64,000 bases of DNA from Peptoniphilaceae bacterium (GTDB lineage Bacteria > Bacillota > Clostridia > Tissierellales > Peptoniphilaceae). The notes under the pieces were generated by a model. The model was not told where the DNA came from, searched no databases, and was given only the letters and a program-made list of their open reading frames with translations. The position numbers and the translations under genes are program-made. Positions 53,172 to 60,419 of this stretch are shown in pieces. The DNA is taken from positions 110,133-174,132 of the forward strand of contig CABJAE010000003.1 of assembly GCA_902363535.1 (NCBI GenBank), written 5' to 3'. Each line of letters opens with the position of its first letter. Within the stretch, counting starts at the first letter, position 1.

Positions 53172-54488
53172 ATGCCCATCGTATGTAAATTCGGCGGTTC
53201 ATCCCTCGCCAATAGTGAACAGTTTAAAAAAGTTAAAGATATTATCGAAAGCGATGAAAACCGCCTCTATGTCATCCCTTCGGCGCCGGGAAAGGCCCGA
53301 AACGGCGATCAAAAGGTGACGGATCTGTTGATTCTTCTTTACAACATGGCCGTGCACAAGCTATCGCCCAACGAAGTCATGAGCATGATCGAAGCCCGCT
53401 ACCGCGAAATCTTAGACGGTATCGGCATCGAATTCGATTTGAAGGCGGAGCTTGACACGATTTTGAGCACCATTACCTCCGGCAAGGTGAGTAAATCCTA
53501 CGTTCTCTCCCGAGGCGAATACTTAAACGGAAAAATTTTGGCCGCTTACTTGGGCTACGATTTCGTCGACGCCGCCACGGTGATTCGCTTCGACGAAAAC
53601 GGCCAATGGGACGAAGAAGCCAGCTATCGCGCTCTGGAAGAAATGAAAGAAGAACACGCCTCTGCCGTGATCCCCGGTTTCTACGGCTCCACGCCTTCCG
53701 GTAAAATCATCACTTTCAGCCGCGGCGGCAGCGACCTTTCCGGCGCCATCGTGGCCCGAGGTGTCGGCGCCGATCTCTACGAAAACTGGACCGACGTCTC
53801 CGGCCTTCTCGCCGTGGATCCTTCCATCGTGCCCCATCCGCGAAAGATCAAAAAGATCACCTATGAAGAGCTTCGCGAGCTCTCTTACAGCGGCGCCAAG
53901 GTCATGCACGACGAGGCAATGTTTCCGGTCATCGAAAAAAATATTCCCGTGGTGATCCGAAACACCAATGCCAAAGATGAAGACGGCTCCTACATCGTGG
54001 CCAATGTGCCCGACGATATGGAAGGCGAAAACATTACGGGGATCGCCTGCAGAAAGGGCTTCGACGTCATCAATATCGAAAAATTCCGCATGAATCGGGA
54101 TCTGGCCTTTCACAGAAAAGTTCTTTCCGTCCTGGAAGCCAACGACATTTATCTGGAACACATGCCCTCTTCCATCGACTCCATCTCCCTGGTCATCGCC
54201 AGCAAATATCTGAAAAATAAAACCGATCAGCTCATCGCCGAGCTTCAAACCTTTACCAATGCCGATCGCATTACCGTGGACCACAACATCGCCCTGATCA
54301 CCATCGTCGGTCGCAACATGAAAAACCGCGTCGGCACCAGCGCCCACATTTTCGGCGCCTTGGCCGGGGCCAATGTCAATATCCGCGTCATCATCCAAGG
54401 GGCCAGCGAAATGAACATTATCGTCGGCGTCCTGGACGAAGAGGCGGACAAATCCATCGAAGCGATTTATAACGCCACTTTCTCATAA
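53172..54488 (+). CDS. lysC: Aspartate kinase
   Basis: 438 residues. The amino-acid-kinase N-terminus VCKFGGSSLANSEQFKKV is diagnostic of aspartokinase, followed by TFSRGGSDLSGAIVARGV (substrate and nucleotide contacts) and the DPSIVPHPRKIKKITYEE loop. Two ACT domains occupy the C-terminus (about 290-438: NRDLAFHRKVLSVLEANDIYL..., ALITIVGRNMKNRVGTSAHIF). It makes aspartyl phosphate for Lys, Met, Thr and diaminopimelate synthesis. It stands alone, with no riboswitch; allosteric control through the ACT domains is likely. Confidence 0.93.
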   Translation: MPIVCKFGGSSLANSEQFKKVKDIIESDENRLYVIPSAPGKARNGDQKVTDLLILLYNMAVHKLSPNEVMSMIEARYREILDGIGIEFDLKAELDTILSTITSGKVSKSYVLSRGEYLNGKILAAYLGYDFVDAATVIRFDENGQWDEEASYRALEEMKEEHASAVIPGFYGSTPSGKIITFSRGGSDLSGAIVARGVGADLYENWTDVSGLLAVDPSIVPHPRKIKKITYEELRELSYSGAKVMHDEAMFPVIEKNIPVVIRNTNAKDEDGSYIVANVPDDMEGENITGIACRKGFDVINIEKFRMNRDLAFHRKVLSVLEANDIYLEHMPSSIDSISLVIASKYLKNKTDQLIAELQTFTNADRITVDHNIALITIVGRNMKNRVGTSAHIFGALAGANVNIRVIIQGASEMNIIVGVLDEEADKSIEAIYNATFS

Positions 54489-54515
54489 AAACTTTTCGAA
54501 TCTCTCAAAATCGGG

Positions 54516-54521
54516 TATACT
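54516..54521 (+). promoter_or_regulatory. -10 box before the second TPP riboswitch
   Basis: TATACT, 11 bp 5' of the aptamer. The -35 region is a weak match. Confidence 0.55.
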
Positions 54522-54531
54522 CTAACTGTAT

Positions 54532-54603
54532 AGGGGTGCTCACAGCTGAGAGAGAATTACTCAACCCATTGAACTTGTACAGGTAATGCTGTAAAAGGAT
54601 CGA
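54532..54603 (+). promoter_or_regulatory. TPP riboswitch controlling the thiamine-precursor ABC transporter
   Basis: AGGGGTGCTCACAGCTGAGA, then ACTCAACCCATTGAACTTGT and GGTAATGCTGTAAAAGGAT match the THI-box consensus. The 5' GGGGTGC (54533-54539) is complementary to GCACCCC (54610-54616) inside the downstream terminator, giving an obvious antiterminator alternative. Confidence 0.92.
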
Positions 54604-54632
54604 GCCGATGCACCCCGTGCGTCGGCTTTTTT
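54604..54632 (+). terminator. Expression-platform terminator of the TPP riboswitch
   Basis: GCCGA-T-GCAC-ccc-GTGC-G-TCGGC with seven T residues, between aptamer and first gene. Confidence 0.88.
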
Positions 54633-54649
54633 TGTGAAAGGAGAAAGAA

Positions 54650-54946
54650 ATGAAAGCAAGTATGGCCATTCAAGTATTGCCGACGGTAGACGGCGGCATC
54701 AAAGAAGTTGTTCGCATCGTCGACGAGGTTATCAAAGTAATCGACGAAAGCGGTTTAAATTACGTGGTGGCCCCCTTCGAAACCACGGTAGAAGGCGATT
54801 CCATGGACGAAATCATCGACCTGCTCCGCAAATGCCAAGCCAAGGTGCTGGAAGAAGGCGCCGAATCCGTCATGTGCTATGTCAAATTAAATCACGGAAA
54901 AGAATCCATTTTATCCATCGATGAAAAAATCGACAAATATCAGTAA
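54650..54946 (+). CDS. Thiamine-binding protein, MTH1187/YqgV (DUF77) family
   Basis: 98 residues from ATG 54650 (AAAGGAGAAAG upstream). Ferredoxin-like fold of the DUF77 family: SMAIQVLPTV at the N-terminus, GLNYVVAPFETTVEG and ESVMCYVKLNHGK. Members bind thiamine or related pyrimidines and often sit in TPP-regulated loci. Here it is the first gene after a TPP riboswitch and its 3' end overlaps the ABC permease by 26 bp, so the riboswitch context supports a thiamine-precursor role. Confidence 0.88.
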   Translation: MKASMAIQVLPTVDGGIKEVVRIVDEVIKVIDESGLNYVVAPFETTVEGDSMDEIIDLLRKCQAKVLEEGAESVMCYVKLNHGKESILSIDEKIDKYQ

Positions 54947-55685
54947 ACTCTTCAGAGGGAGCATCCTCATCGTCGCCCTGCTCGTCCTGTGGCAGTTCTT
55001 GAGCACGTCGGGCCTTTTGCCCGCCTACCTGCTCCCCTCGCCTGTACAGGTCATCAAGGCCTTTGTGAAGGACTTCCCTCTGTTGGTCGTTCATTCAAAA
55101 GTCACGTTGCTTGAGGCCGCCATGGGCCTTTTCTTCGGCATCGTCTCGGGCTTTCTCTGCGCCTTTTTAATGGATCGCTCGGCCTTCTTGAAGGACGCCC
55201 TCTATCCCCTCTTGGTCCTCACGCAAACGGTGCCCACCGTGGCCATCGCGCCCCTTTTGGTTCTCTGGATGGGCTACGGCATGACGCCGAAGGTGGTCCT
55301 GATCGTCATCGTCACCTTCTTTCCCATGGCCGTCAATCTCTACGAGGGCTTCGCCTCGGCGGATGTGGACGAAATGCGCCTTTTGCGCGCCATGGGCGCG
55401 GGCAAGCGGGAAATCTTTTCTTATGTGAAGCTTCCCAATGCCCTGGACGGCTTTTTCTCCGCCTTGAAAATCTCCGCCTCCTACTCCGTGGTAGGGGCGG
55501 TCATCGCCGAATGGCTCGGCGGCTTCCAAGGCCTCGGTGTCTACATGACCCGGGTGAAAAACGCATACAGCTACGACCGCATGTTTGCCGTGATCTTTTT
55601 GATCTCGTTTTTAAGCTTAATCCTCATGGGCCTGGTGAATCTCTTTCAAAGAGAAGCCATGCCCTGGAAACAATTGAATCGTTAG
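54921..55685 (+). CDS. ABC transporter permease, ThiX-like (HMP/thiamine precursor uptake)
   Basis: 254 residues, about six membrane helices with the EAA-type loop in GFASADVDEMRLLRAMGAGKREIFSYVKLP (quoted in part: LLRAMGAGKREIFSYVKLP). It belongs to the nitrate/taurine/HMP-type (SsuC-like) permeases. Gene order binding protein, ATPase and a TPP riboswitch match the ThiXYZ/NMT1-type system that imports formylaminopyrimidine or HMP. Overlaps the preceding gene and is 9 bp from the substrate-binding gene. Confidence 0.88.
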   Translation: MKKSTNISKLFRGSILIVALLVLWQFLSTSGLLPAYLLPSPVQVIKAFVKDFPLLVVHSKVTLLEAAMGLFFGIVSGFLCAFLMDRSAFLKDALYPLLVLTQTVPTVAIAPLLVLWMGYGMTPKVVLIVIVTFFPMAVNLYEGFASADVDEMRLLRAMGAGKREIFSYVKLPNALDGFFSALKISASYSVVGAVIAEWLGGFQGLGVYMTRVKNAYSYDRMFAVIFLISFLSLILMGLVNLFQREAMPWKQLNR

Positions 55686-55694
55686 GAGCATACT

Positions 55695-56693
55695 ATGAAA
55701 CGTTACATGAAACGCTTGTTGCCCGTCCTTTTGGCCGTCTTTATGCTGGCCGGCTGTTCCTCCGGCGGCGGTAAAAAAGCCGACGGAGACAAACAAAAAG
55801 TACGCCTGGTCCTGGACTGGACCCCGAACACGAACCACACGGGAATTTACGTGGCCAAGGAAAAAGGCTTCCTCGACGAAGCCGGCATCGATCTCGAAAT
55901 CATGCAACCGCCGGAAGGCGGCGCGGAAGGCCTGGTAGCCAACGGCGGCGGCGAATTCGGCGTCTCCTTCCAAGACACCATCGCCGCATCCTGGGCCAAA
56001 GAAGAACCCCTTCCCGTTACCGCTGTGGCAGCCATGGTGCAACACAACACCTCCGGCCTTTTGAGTGCGAAAGATAAAGGCATCGACTCCATGGGCAAAC
56101 TCACCGGCCACACCTACGCCACCTGGAACATGCCCATCGAACTTGCCATGATTAAAACCATGGTGGAAGACGACGGCGGCGATTTCTCCAAGGTCAACCT
56201 TCTTCCCTCCAATGTTACCGACATCGTGGCCGCATTAAACAGCAATGTGGACGCCGTGTGGGTCTACTACGGTTGGGACGGCATTAAAACCAAGGTCGAA
56301 GGCCTGGAAACCAACTACATTCCCTTTATCGAATCCCACCCGGAATTCGACTACTACAGCCCCATTTTAATCGCCAACAACGACTTCCTGAAAAACGATC
56401 CGGACACGGCGAAAAAAGCCCTGGCCGCCATTTCCAAAGGCTACGAATACGCCGCCGAACATCCGGAAGAAGCCGCCGAAATTTTAGTGAAGGCCTCCCC
56501 GGAATTGGATAAGAAAATGATCGACGAAAGCCAAGCGTACCTTTCCAAACAATACATTGCCGATGCGAAACAATTCGGCATCATCGACAGCAATCGCTGG
56601 AACGCTTTCTACGGCTGGCTCTGGGAAAATAAATTAATCGATCGGGAAATTCCGAAAGATTTCGGTTTCAGCAATGACTACCTCCCCCAATAA
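55695..56693 (+). CDS. ABC transporter substrate-binding lipoprotein, ThiY/NMT1-like
   Basis: 332 residues. The lipoprotein signal has the lipobox MLAGC (Cys21). The NMT1/THI5-like domain starts VRLVLDWTPNTNHTGIYVAKEKG, the standard opening of HMP/FAMP-binding ThiY proteins, followed by PPEGGAEGLVANGGGEFGVSFQ. It should deliver the pyrimidine precursor to the ThiX-like permease. Its 3' end overlaps the ATPase gene by 20 bp. Confidence 0.9.
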   Translation: MKRYMKRLLPVLLAVFMLAGCSSGGGKKADGDKQKVRLVLDWTPNTNHTGIYVAKEKGFLDEAGIDLEIMQPPEGGAEGLVANGGGEFGVSFQDTIAASWAKEEPLPVTAVAAMVQHNTSGLLSAKDKGIDSMGKLTGHTYATWNMPIELAMIKTMVEDDGGDFSKVNLLPSNVTDIVAALNSNVDAVWVYYGWDGIKTKVEGLETNYIPFIESHPEFDYYSPILIANNDFLKNDPDTAKKALAAISKGYEYAAEHPEEAAEILVKASPELDKKMIDESQAYLSKQYIADAKQFGIIDSNRWNAFYGWLWENKLIDREIPKDFGFSNDYLPQ

Positions 56694-57426
56694 GCCCCTC
56701 TTAAAGGGCGAAGGCATTTGCCGCCGCTTCGGCGAGAAAGTCGTGCTGGACGAAGTGAATCTTTCCGTGAACAGGGGAAAAGTCGTGTCCCTTTTGGGCC
56801 AAAGCGGCAGCGGGAAAACCACCCTCTTTAACATTTTGGCGGGGCTGGACGTTCCCGACGCGGGCACGGTGCATCTCCTGGACGAAGACGTCACCGGCGA
56901 GCCGGGCCATGTGGCCTACATGCTGCAAAAGGACTTGCTCCTTCGCCATTTAAAGATCATCGACAATGTTTCCCTTCCCCTGCGCCTTTCGGGCAAGAGC
57001 AAAGAAGAAGCCCGGGCTGCGGCCGACGGCTACTTTAAGGAATTCGGCCTGGAAGGCACCCAGTACAGCTACCCCGGCGCATTGAGCGGCGGCATGGCCC
57101 AGCGGGCGGCCTTTTTAAGGACCTTTCTCTTCTCGAAGGACCTGGTGCTCCTGGACGAGCCCTTCTCCCGCTTAGACGCCATTACAAAGGCGTCCATGCA
57201 GGATTGGTACCTGGCCATTAAGGACAAATACGCCCTTACCACCATCCTCATTACCCACGACATCGACGAAGCCCTGCGCATGAGCGATGTGATTCACGTC
57301 CTGTCCCCGAAAAAGAAATCCATCGCCTACACCTACGAGGTGCCGGAAGGGGACCGCAAGGAATTTGAAGTCTCCCGCGATTATTTGGACGCGAAGAAGG
57401 CCATTCAGGAAGCCATTATGGCTTAA
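56674..57426 (+). CDS. ABC transporter ATP-binding protein, ThiZ-like
   Basis: 250 residues. Walker A is LLGQSGSGKTTLFNI (about 40-54), the signature is ALSGGMAQRAAFLRTF, Walker B is LVLLDEPFSRLDA and the H-loop is ILITHDIDEAL. SsuB/TauB-like ATPase that energises the ThiX permease. The last gene of the riboswitch-controlled operon, followed by a strong terminator. A diverged scrap of a ThiZ-like gene lies at 60262-60395. Confidence 0.9.
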   Translation: MTTSPNKPLLKGEGICRRFGEKVVLDEVNLSVNRGKVVSLLGQSGSGKTTLFNILAGLDVPDAGTVHLLDEDVTGEPGHVAYMLQKDLLLRHLKIIDNVSLPLRLSGKSKEEARAAADGYFKEFGLEGTQYSYPGALSGGMAQRAAFLRTFLFSKDLVLLDEPFSRLDAITKASMQDWYLAIKDKYALTTILITHDIDEALRMSDVIHVLSPKKKSIAYTYEVPEGDRKEFEVSRDYLDAKKAIQEAIMA

Positions 57427-57458
57427 AAGACTTCCGAAGACTCAGTTAAATGAATACG

Positions 57459-57500
57459 AAAGGCTCTTTCCCATCGAAAGGATGAGAAAGAGCCTTTTTT
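57459..57500 (+). terminator. Terminator of the thiamine-precursor transporter operon
   Basis: AAAGGCTCTTTC ... GAAAGAGCCTTT (12-bp stem) followed by TTTTTT. Confidence 0.92.
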
Positions 57501-57573
57501 CTGTCTGTTTTATTTCTAAAGCATCCATGGATTAAAATCCGGCGGGCCGTTTCAGGTGCATGTAGGCGGCGAA

Positions 57574-58755
57574 CTACTTCTCCACCCTTCCCCAATACAA
57601 ATAACTCTTGTCCCCGTCTTCTTCCACGAAAGACAAAATGCCGTCGTTGCTGAAAAAGAACGAGCGCAGATTTTCTTGTCTTGTAGAAATTTTCTTTGCC
57701 CTCATCTCGGAAAGATCTACGAAGTCGAGGCTCATATCCCCGTCAATAAAGAGGCGGCCGTCCTCCAAAATTCTCGATTCGCGAAGAAAATTCGAATAGT
57801 CGTAGCCCGGCAAGACATAGGGCCGATACCCGTCGTCCTCTTTTTTGTAGAGGGTGCAGCGATCTTTTTCCGGATCTCCCTCGGGATTCGGCGCGTTCAA
57901 ATTGACGATGAGGTCGGGATCTCCCGCCAAATATCTTGAAAGCCTCGTAATAAAAGGGATCTCGTAGAGGATATGTTTCTCTCTGTCCAGCAAATAGGAT
58001 CCCTTGGCTTCGGTGACATTTTCCGAATAATCGTCCAGTTCCTGAAATCCCACGGTATTTCCCATGCCGTAGAAATTCGTAAACAGATGCCCTTCTTTCA
58101 CTTTTTCGTCTTTTCCTAAAGTAAAGGCCGCATTTAAAATTTCATCTGCCTTCTCCCCGCCGTATTCTATAAAGTACATGGCGTTTTCCAATTTATTTTC
58201 GCCGAGCACTTTTTCCAAACTGACGTAAAAGCCCGCTTTTTCGGCAAAGGCGGCGATTCGGTCGAAATCCGAAAGGGCCACTCGTTTCACCTTTCCGTCG
58301 GGATGAACCTCGACGTAATCCACACCGGCATCCGTATTGGATCCGATAAAATAAAACGTCCCATCCACCACTTTTTCGGCGTCCATGTATTTATAGGCGC
58401 GCTCCAATTCCACATCGTGACCCTCACCGGTCTTGAGATCGGTGATTCGGATGTTTTTAAACGCTTCCAAAGTGGGATCGCTGATGTCTTGGTATAAAAT
58501 CTCCTCTTTCGGATCGAATCCGAAAACTGAGCCCTCGGAAATCTCTTTTTTCGAAAAACCCTCCTTGATCTCGTCCAAGGAAAGGACGGTAAACTCCATC
58601 GTCTTCGGCTCTTTTAAATTGTCGGAAAGCACCTTCGTCTCCCGAGCCGAATTTTCCAATCCCTTTTCCGCTCCCGAGTTCCCCTGAGGCACGGCCTCTT
58701 TTCTCCCACAGGCAAGCAAGCAAAGCAATATACACACAATGGCAAATTTCTTCAT
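57574..58755 (-). CDS. Lipoprotein of unknown function, 393 aa
   Basis: Lipoprotein signal MKKFAIVCILLCLLACG with lipidated Cys16. The rest is rich in short beta-strands and acidic turns (AEKVVDGTFYFIGSNTDAG, GSYLLDREKHILYEIP), like a beta-propeller read of stored values, but no family is recognised. It is a single-gene unit. The same general look (short strands, no catalytic motif) is seen in the secreted protein at 1616-3001, but I found no direct alignment. Confidence 0.7.
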   Translation of the reverse strand: MKKFAIVCILLCLLACGRKEAVPQGNSGAEKGLENSARETKVLSDNLKEPKTMEFTVLSLDEIKEGFSKKEISEGSVFGFDPKEEILYQDISDPTLEAFKNIRITDLKTGEGHDVELERAYKYMDAEKVVDGTFYFIGSNTDAGVDYVEVHPDGKVKRVALSDFDRIAAFAEKAGFYVSLEKVLGENKLENAMYFIEYGGEKADEILNAAFTLGKDEKVKEGHLFTNFYGMGNTVGFQELDDYSENVTEAKGSYLLDREKHILYEIPFITRLSRYLAGDPDLIVNLNAPNPEGDPEKDRCTLYKKEDDGYRPYVLPGYDYSNFLRESRILEDGRLFIDGDMSLDFVDLSEMRAKKISTRQENLRSFFFSNDGILSFVEEDGDKSYLYWGRVEK

Positions 58756-58808
58756 GGCCTTCTCCTTTCCTTTATTATCCTTTCCTACGACGATCTGTCC
58801 TATAAATT

Positions 58809-58831
58809 AAAAAAGGGGATCGCTCCCCTTT
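58809..58831 (-). terminator. Terminator of the C39-like gene
   Basis: The minus strand has AAAGGGGA-GCGA-TCCCCTTT followed by TTT. Confidence 0.85.
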
Positions 58832-58833
58832 CT

Positions 58834-59901
58834 TTAATGAATGATTTGCTGTCTAAAGTGCTTTTGATTTGCCCGATACAAATCGTGCGCCGGATAGACC
58901 TTTGTGCCGCTGAATTTATAATGGGGATCCGTCACCTGAACTTCGTTCGGTACCGAGCCAAATCGATAGCCGCTTACATTTAAAATGTGGCCCGTCGTAT
59001 GATACTCGAATGAATCGATACCATCGGTTGAGATATCCAGCACCGCGGGTCTGTTGTTATCAATGGAGTTCACGACGATCCGATGCCAGTTATCGAAACT
59101 GCCGATGCTCGATAAAACATAGCCGGACTTCACGTAATCGCGCAAAAACTGTTTGACGCGGGAAAAATCAGTCCCTTGGAAAGTAGTGCCTAAAAAGCCG
59201 GCAATTTGTTTTTGCGTATACCTCTCTCCGTTAAAATAATCGTCCAATTGCTTCACCGTAGCCACACCACCGTAATACGTGGTTTCTTGCTTTCTCACCG
59301 GCACATTTCTGACATTTTGATAGATCTTGCCGGCTTCAAAGCTCCCTCGCTCTTCAGAGAAAGGCCTCGACGTCTTTTCATCCGTTGATGGAACTTTGCC
59401 GGTCTTATTATATTCTTCTTCCGCTTTTTCACTGGCTTTTAAGGCTGCTTGATAACGGAGATCTTTCACTTGATTCGCAATCTCTTTTTCTTTTCTTTCC
59501 TTCTCTAATCTTTCCCCTTCATGCATCTTTGGCCACAAGACAGCTCCGTCCTCAAGGGTAAGATCGCCGGTATTTCCCTTCCGCACTTGCTGCATCAGTT
59601 CATATTCGCTTTCTTCCATCTCTTTTCTTTCCGCTTCGGAAACTTCGGGCCACAGAACGGCCCCATCCTCAAGGGTAAGATCGCCGGTATTTCCCTTTCG
59701 AACCTGCTGCATCAGTTCATATTCTTTTTCTTCCATCTCTTTTCTTTCCGCTTCGGAAACCTCGGGCCACAGAACGGCTCCGTTCTCGAGGGTGAGATCA
59801 CCGGTGTTTCCGCCGGGTAGCGTGGAAGAATCCGCTGCATACACGAGGCTTGAACACAGGAGCACTACAGATAGACCAATCGTCAGTATTCGTTTCATCA
59901 T
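58834..59901 (-). CDS. Secreted C39-like pseudopeptidase with three N-terminal repeats
   Basis: 355 residues, signal peptide to about residue 22. Three 39-residue repeats (31-69, 70-108, 109-147; GNTGDLTLEDGAVLWPEVSE...) lead to a charged helical linker, then a C39_2-type papain-fold domain (about 195-345). In active relatives the motif is Y-W/Y-C-G-P-A; here it is QETTYYGGVAT, with Gly211 (codon GGT at 59269-59271) where the catalytic Cys is expected. The His motif GHILNVSGY (His305) and DP (325-326) are kept. Loss of the nucleophile makes proteolysis unlikely; a binding or adhesive role is possible. Confidence 0.82.
   Translation of the reverse strand: MMKRILTIGLSVVLLCSSLVYAADSSTLPGGNTGDLTLENGAVLWPEVSEAERKEMEEKEYELMQQVRKGNTGDLTLEDGAVLWPEVSEAERKEMEESEYELMQQVRKGNTGDLTLEDGAVLWPKMHEGERLEKERKEKEIANQVKDLRYQAALKASEKAEEEYNKTGKVPSTDEKTSRPFSEERGSFEAGKIYQNVRNVPVRKQETTYYGGVATVKQLDDYFNGERYTQKQIAGFLGTTFQGTDFSRVKQFLRDYVKSGYVLSSIGSFDNWHRIVVNSIDNNRPAVLDISTDGIDSFEYHTTGHILNVSGYRFGSVPNEVQVTDPHYKFSGTKVYPAHDLYRANQKHFRQQIIH
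59461..59811 (-). repeat. Three tandem 117-bp repeats in the C39-like gene
   Basis: Each encodes 39 residues. The first two units are almost identical in protein and DNA; the third is conserved only in its first half and drifts after LWPK. Unequal crossing-over could change the copy number. Confidence 0.9.
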
Positions 59902-60027
59902 CCTACCTCCTTACTTTAAATCTGATTTCAGATATTCTTATTCCTTTTATTGTATTCAATATACCATTCTAAGCATCGTTACGCAATAGCGATTTTCCCG
60001 TAAATGACCTCATTCCGAAGGGATATA

Positions 60028-60066
60028 AAAAAACCTCCCCGATTTTTCTGTCGAAGAGGTCTCTTT
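60028..60066 (-). terminator. Terminator after the SLH gene remnant
   Basis: The minus strand has ACCTC ... GAGGT with an 18-base loop, followed by seven T residues, 10 bp after the remnant stop codon. Evidence that a full gene once ended here. Confidence 0.65.
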
Positions 60067-60075
60067 TTCGTTTAA

Positions 60076-60198
60076 CTAATCTAATTGGCGTTTTAAATTC
60101 AGCATCATTTGGGTGGCCTCTTCTCGGCTCGCCGTGCCCTTGGGATCAAAGATATTTCCGTTCTTGCCGTGTAGAATCCCCCGCGTCTTAAATTTGCC
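60076..60198 (-). pseudogene. Remnant of an SLH-domain gene (3' end)
   Basis: Reading the minus strand up to the TAG at 60076-60078 gives about 40 residues ending GKNGNIFDPKGTASREEATQ then MMLNLKRQLD. The FDPKGTASREEA core is the conserved end of an S-layer-homology domain. No start codon or preceding SLH repeats remain. It differs from the C-terminus of the intact SLH protein at 60420-62000, so it derives from another SLH gene. Confidence 0.75.
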
Positions 60199-60261
60199 AC
60201 GGCAGGCCGATAGACGAGCTATTCTTCCGCTTGGTTGCCATGACAAGGGCATTGTATTTGC

Positions 60262-60395
60262 CCATTAAAGAAAAGTACGCTCTTACCAGCATCCTCATTG
60301 CCCACGACATCGACGATGCCCTGCGCATGAGCCATGTGATTCACGCCCCCCGAAAAGAAATCTATCGCTTACACGCACAGGATTCCGGAAGAAGT
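60262..60395 (+). pseudogene. Remnant of a ThiZ-like ABC ATPase gene
   Basis: One frame reads IKEKYALTSILIAHDIDDAL then RMSHVIHAPRK, clearly related to IKDKYALTTILITHDIDEAL in ThiZ (DNA 57217-57320), then loses similarity and stops at TAA. Only the H-loop region remains; no Walker motifs, no start. It is a diverged copy and not a recent duplicate. Confidence 0.75.
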
Positions 60396-60419
60396 TAAAA
60401 GAAAAGATTCTGTGGGATT

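Noticed and set aside
59461..59811. CRISPR-like array
   Set aside because: The repeats are 117 bp, in frame and protein-coding, with no spacers or cas genes.
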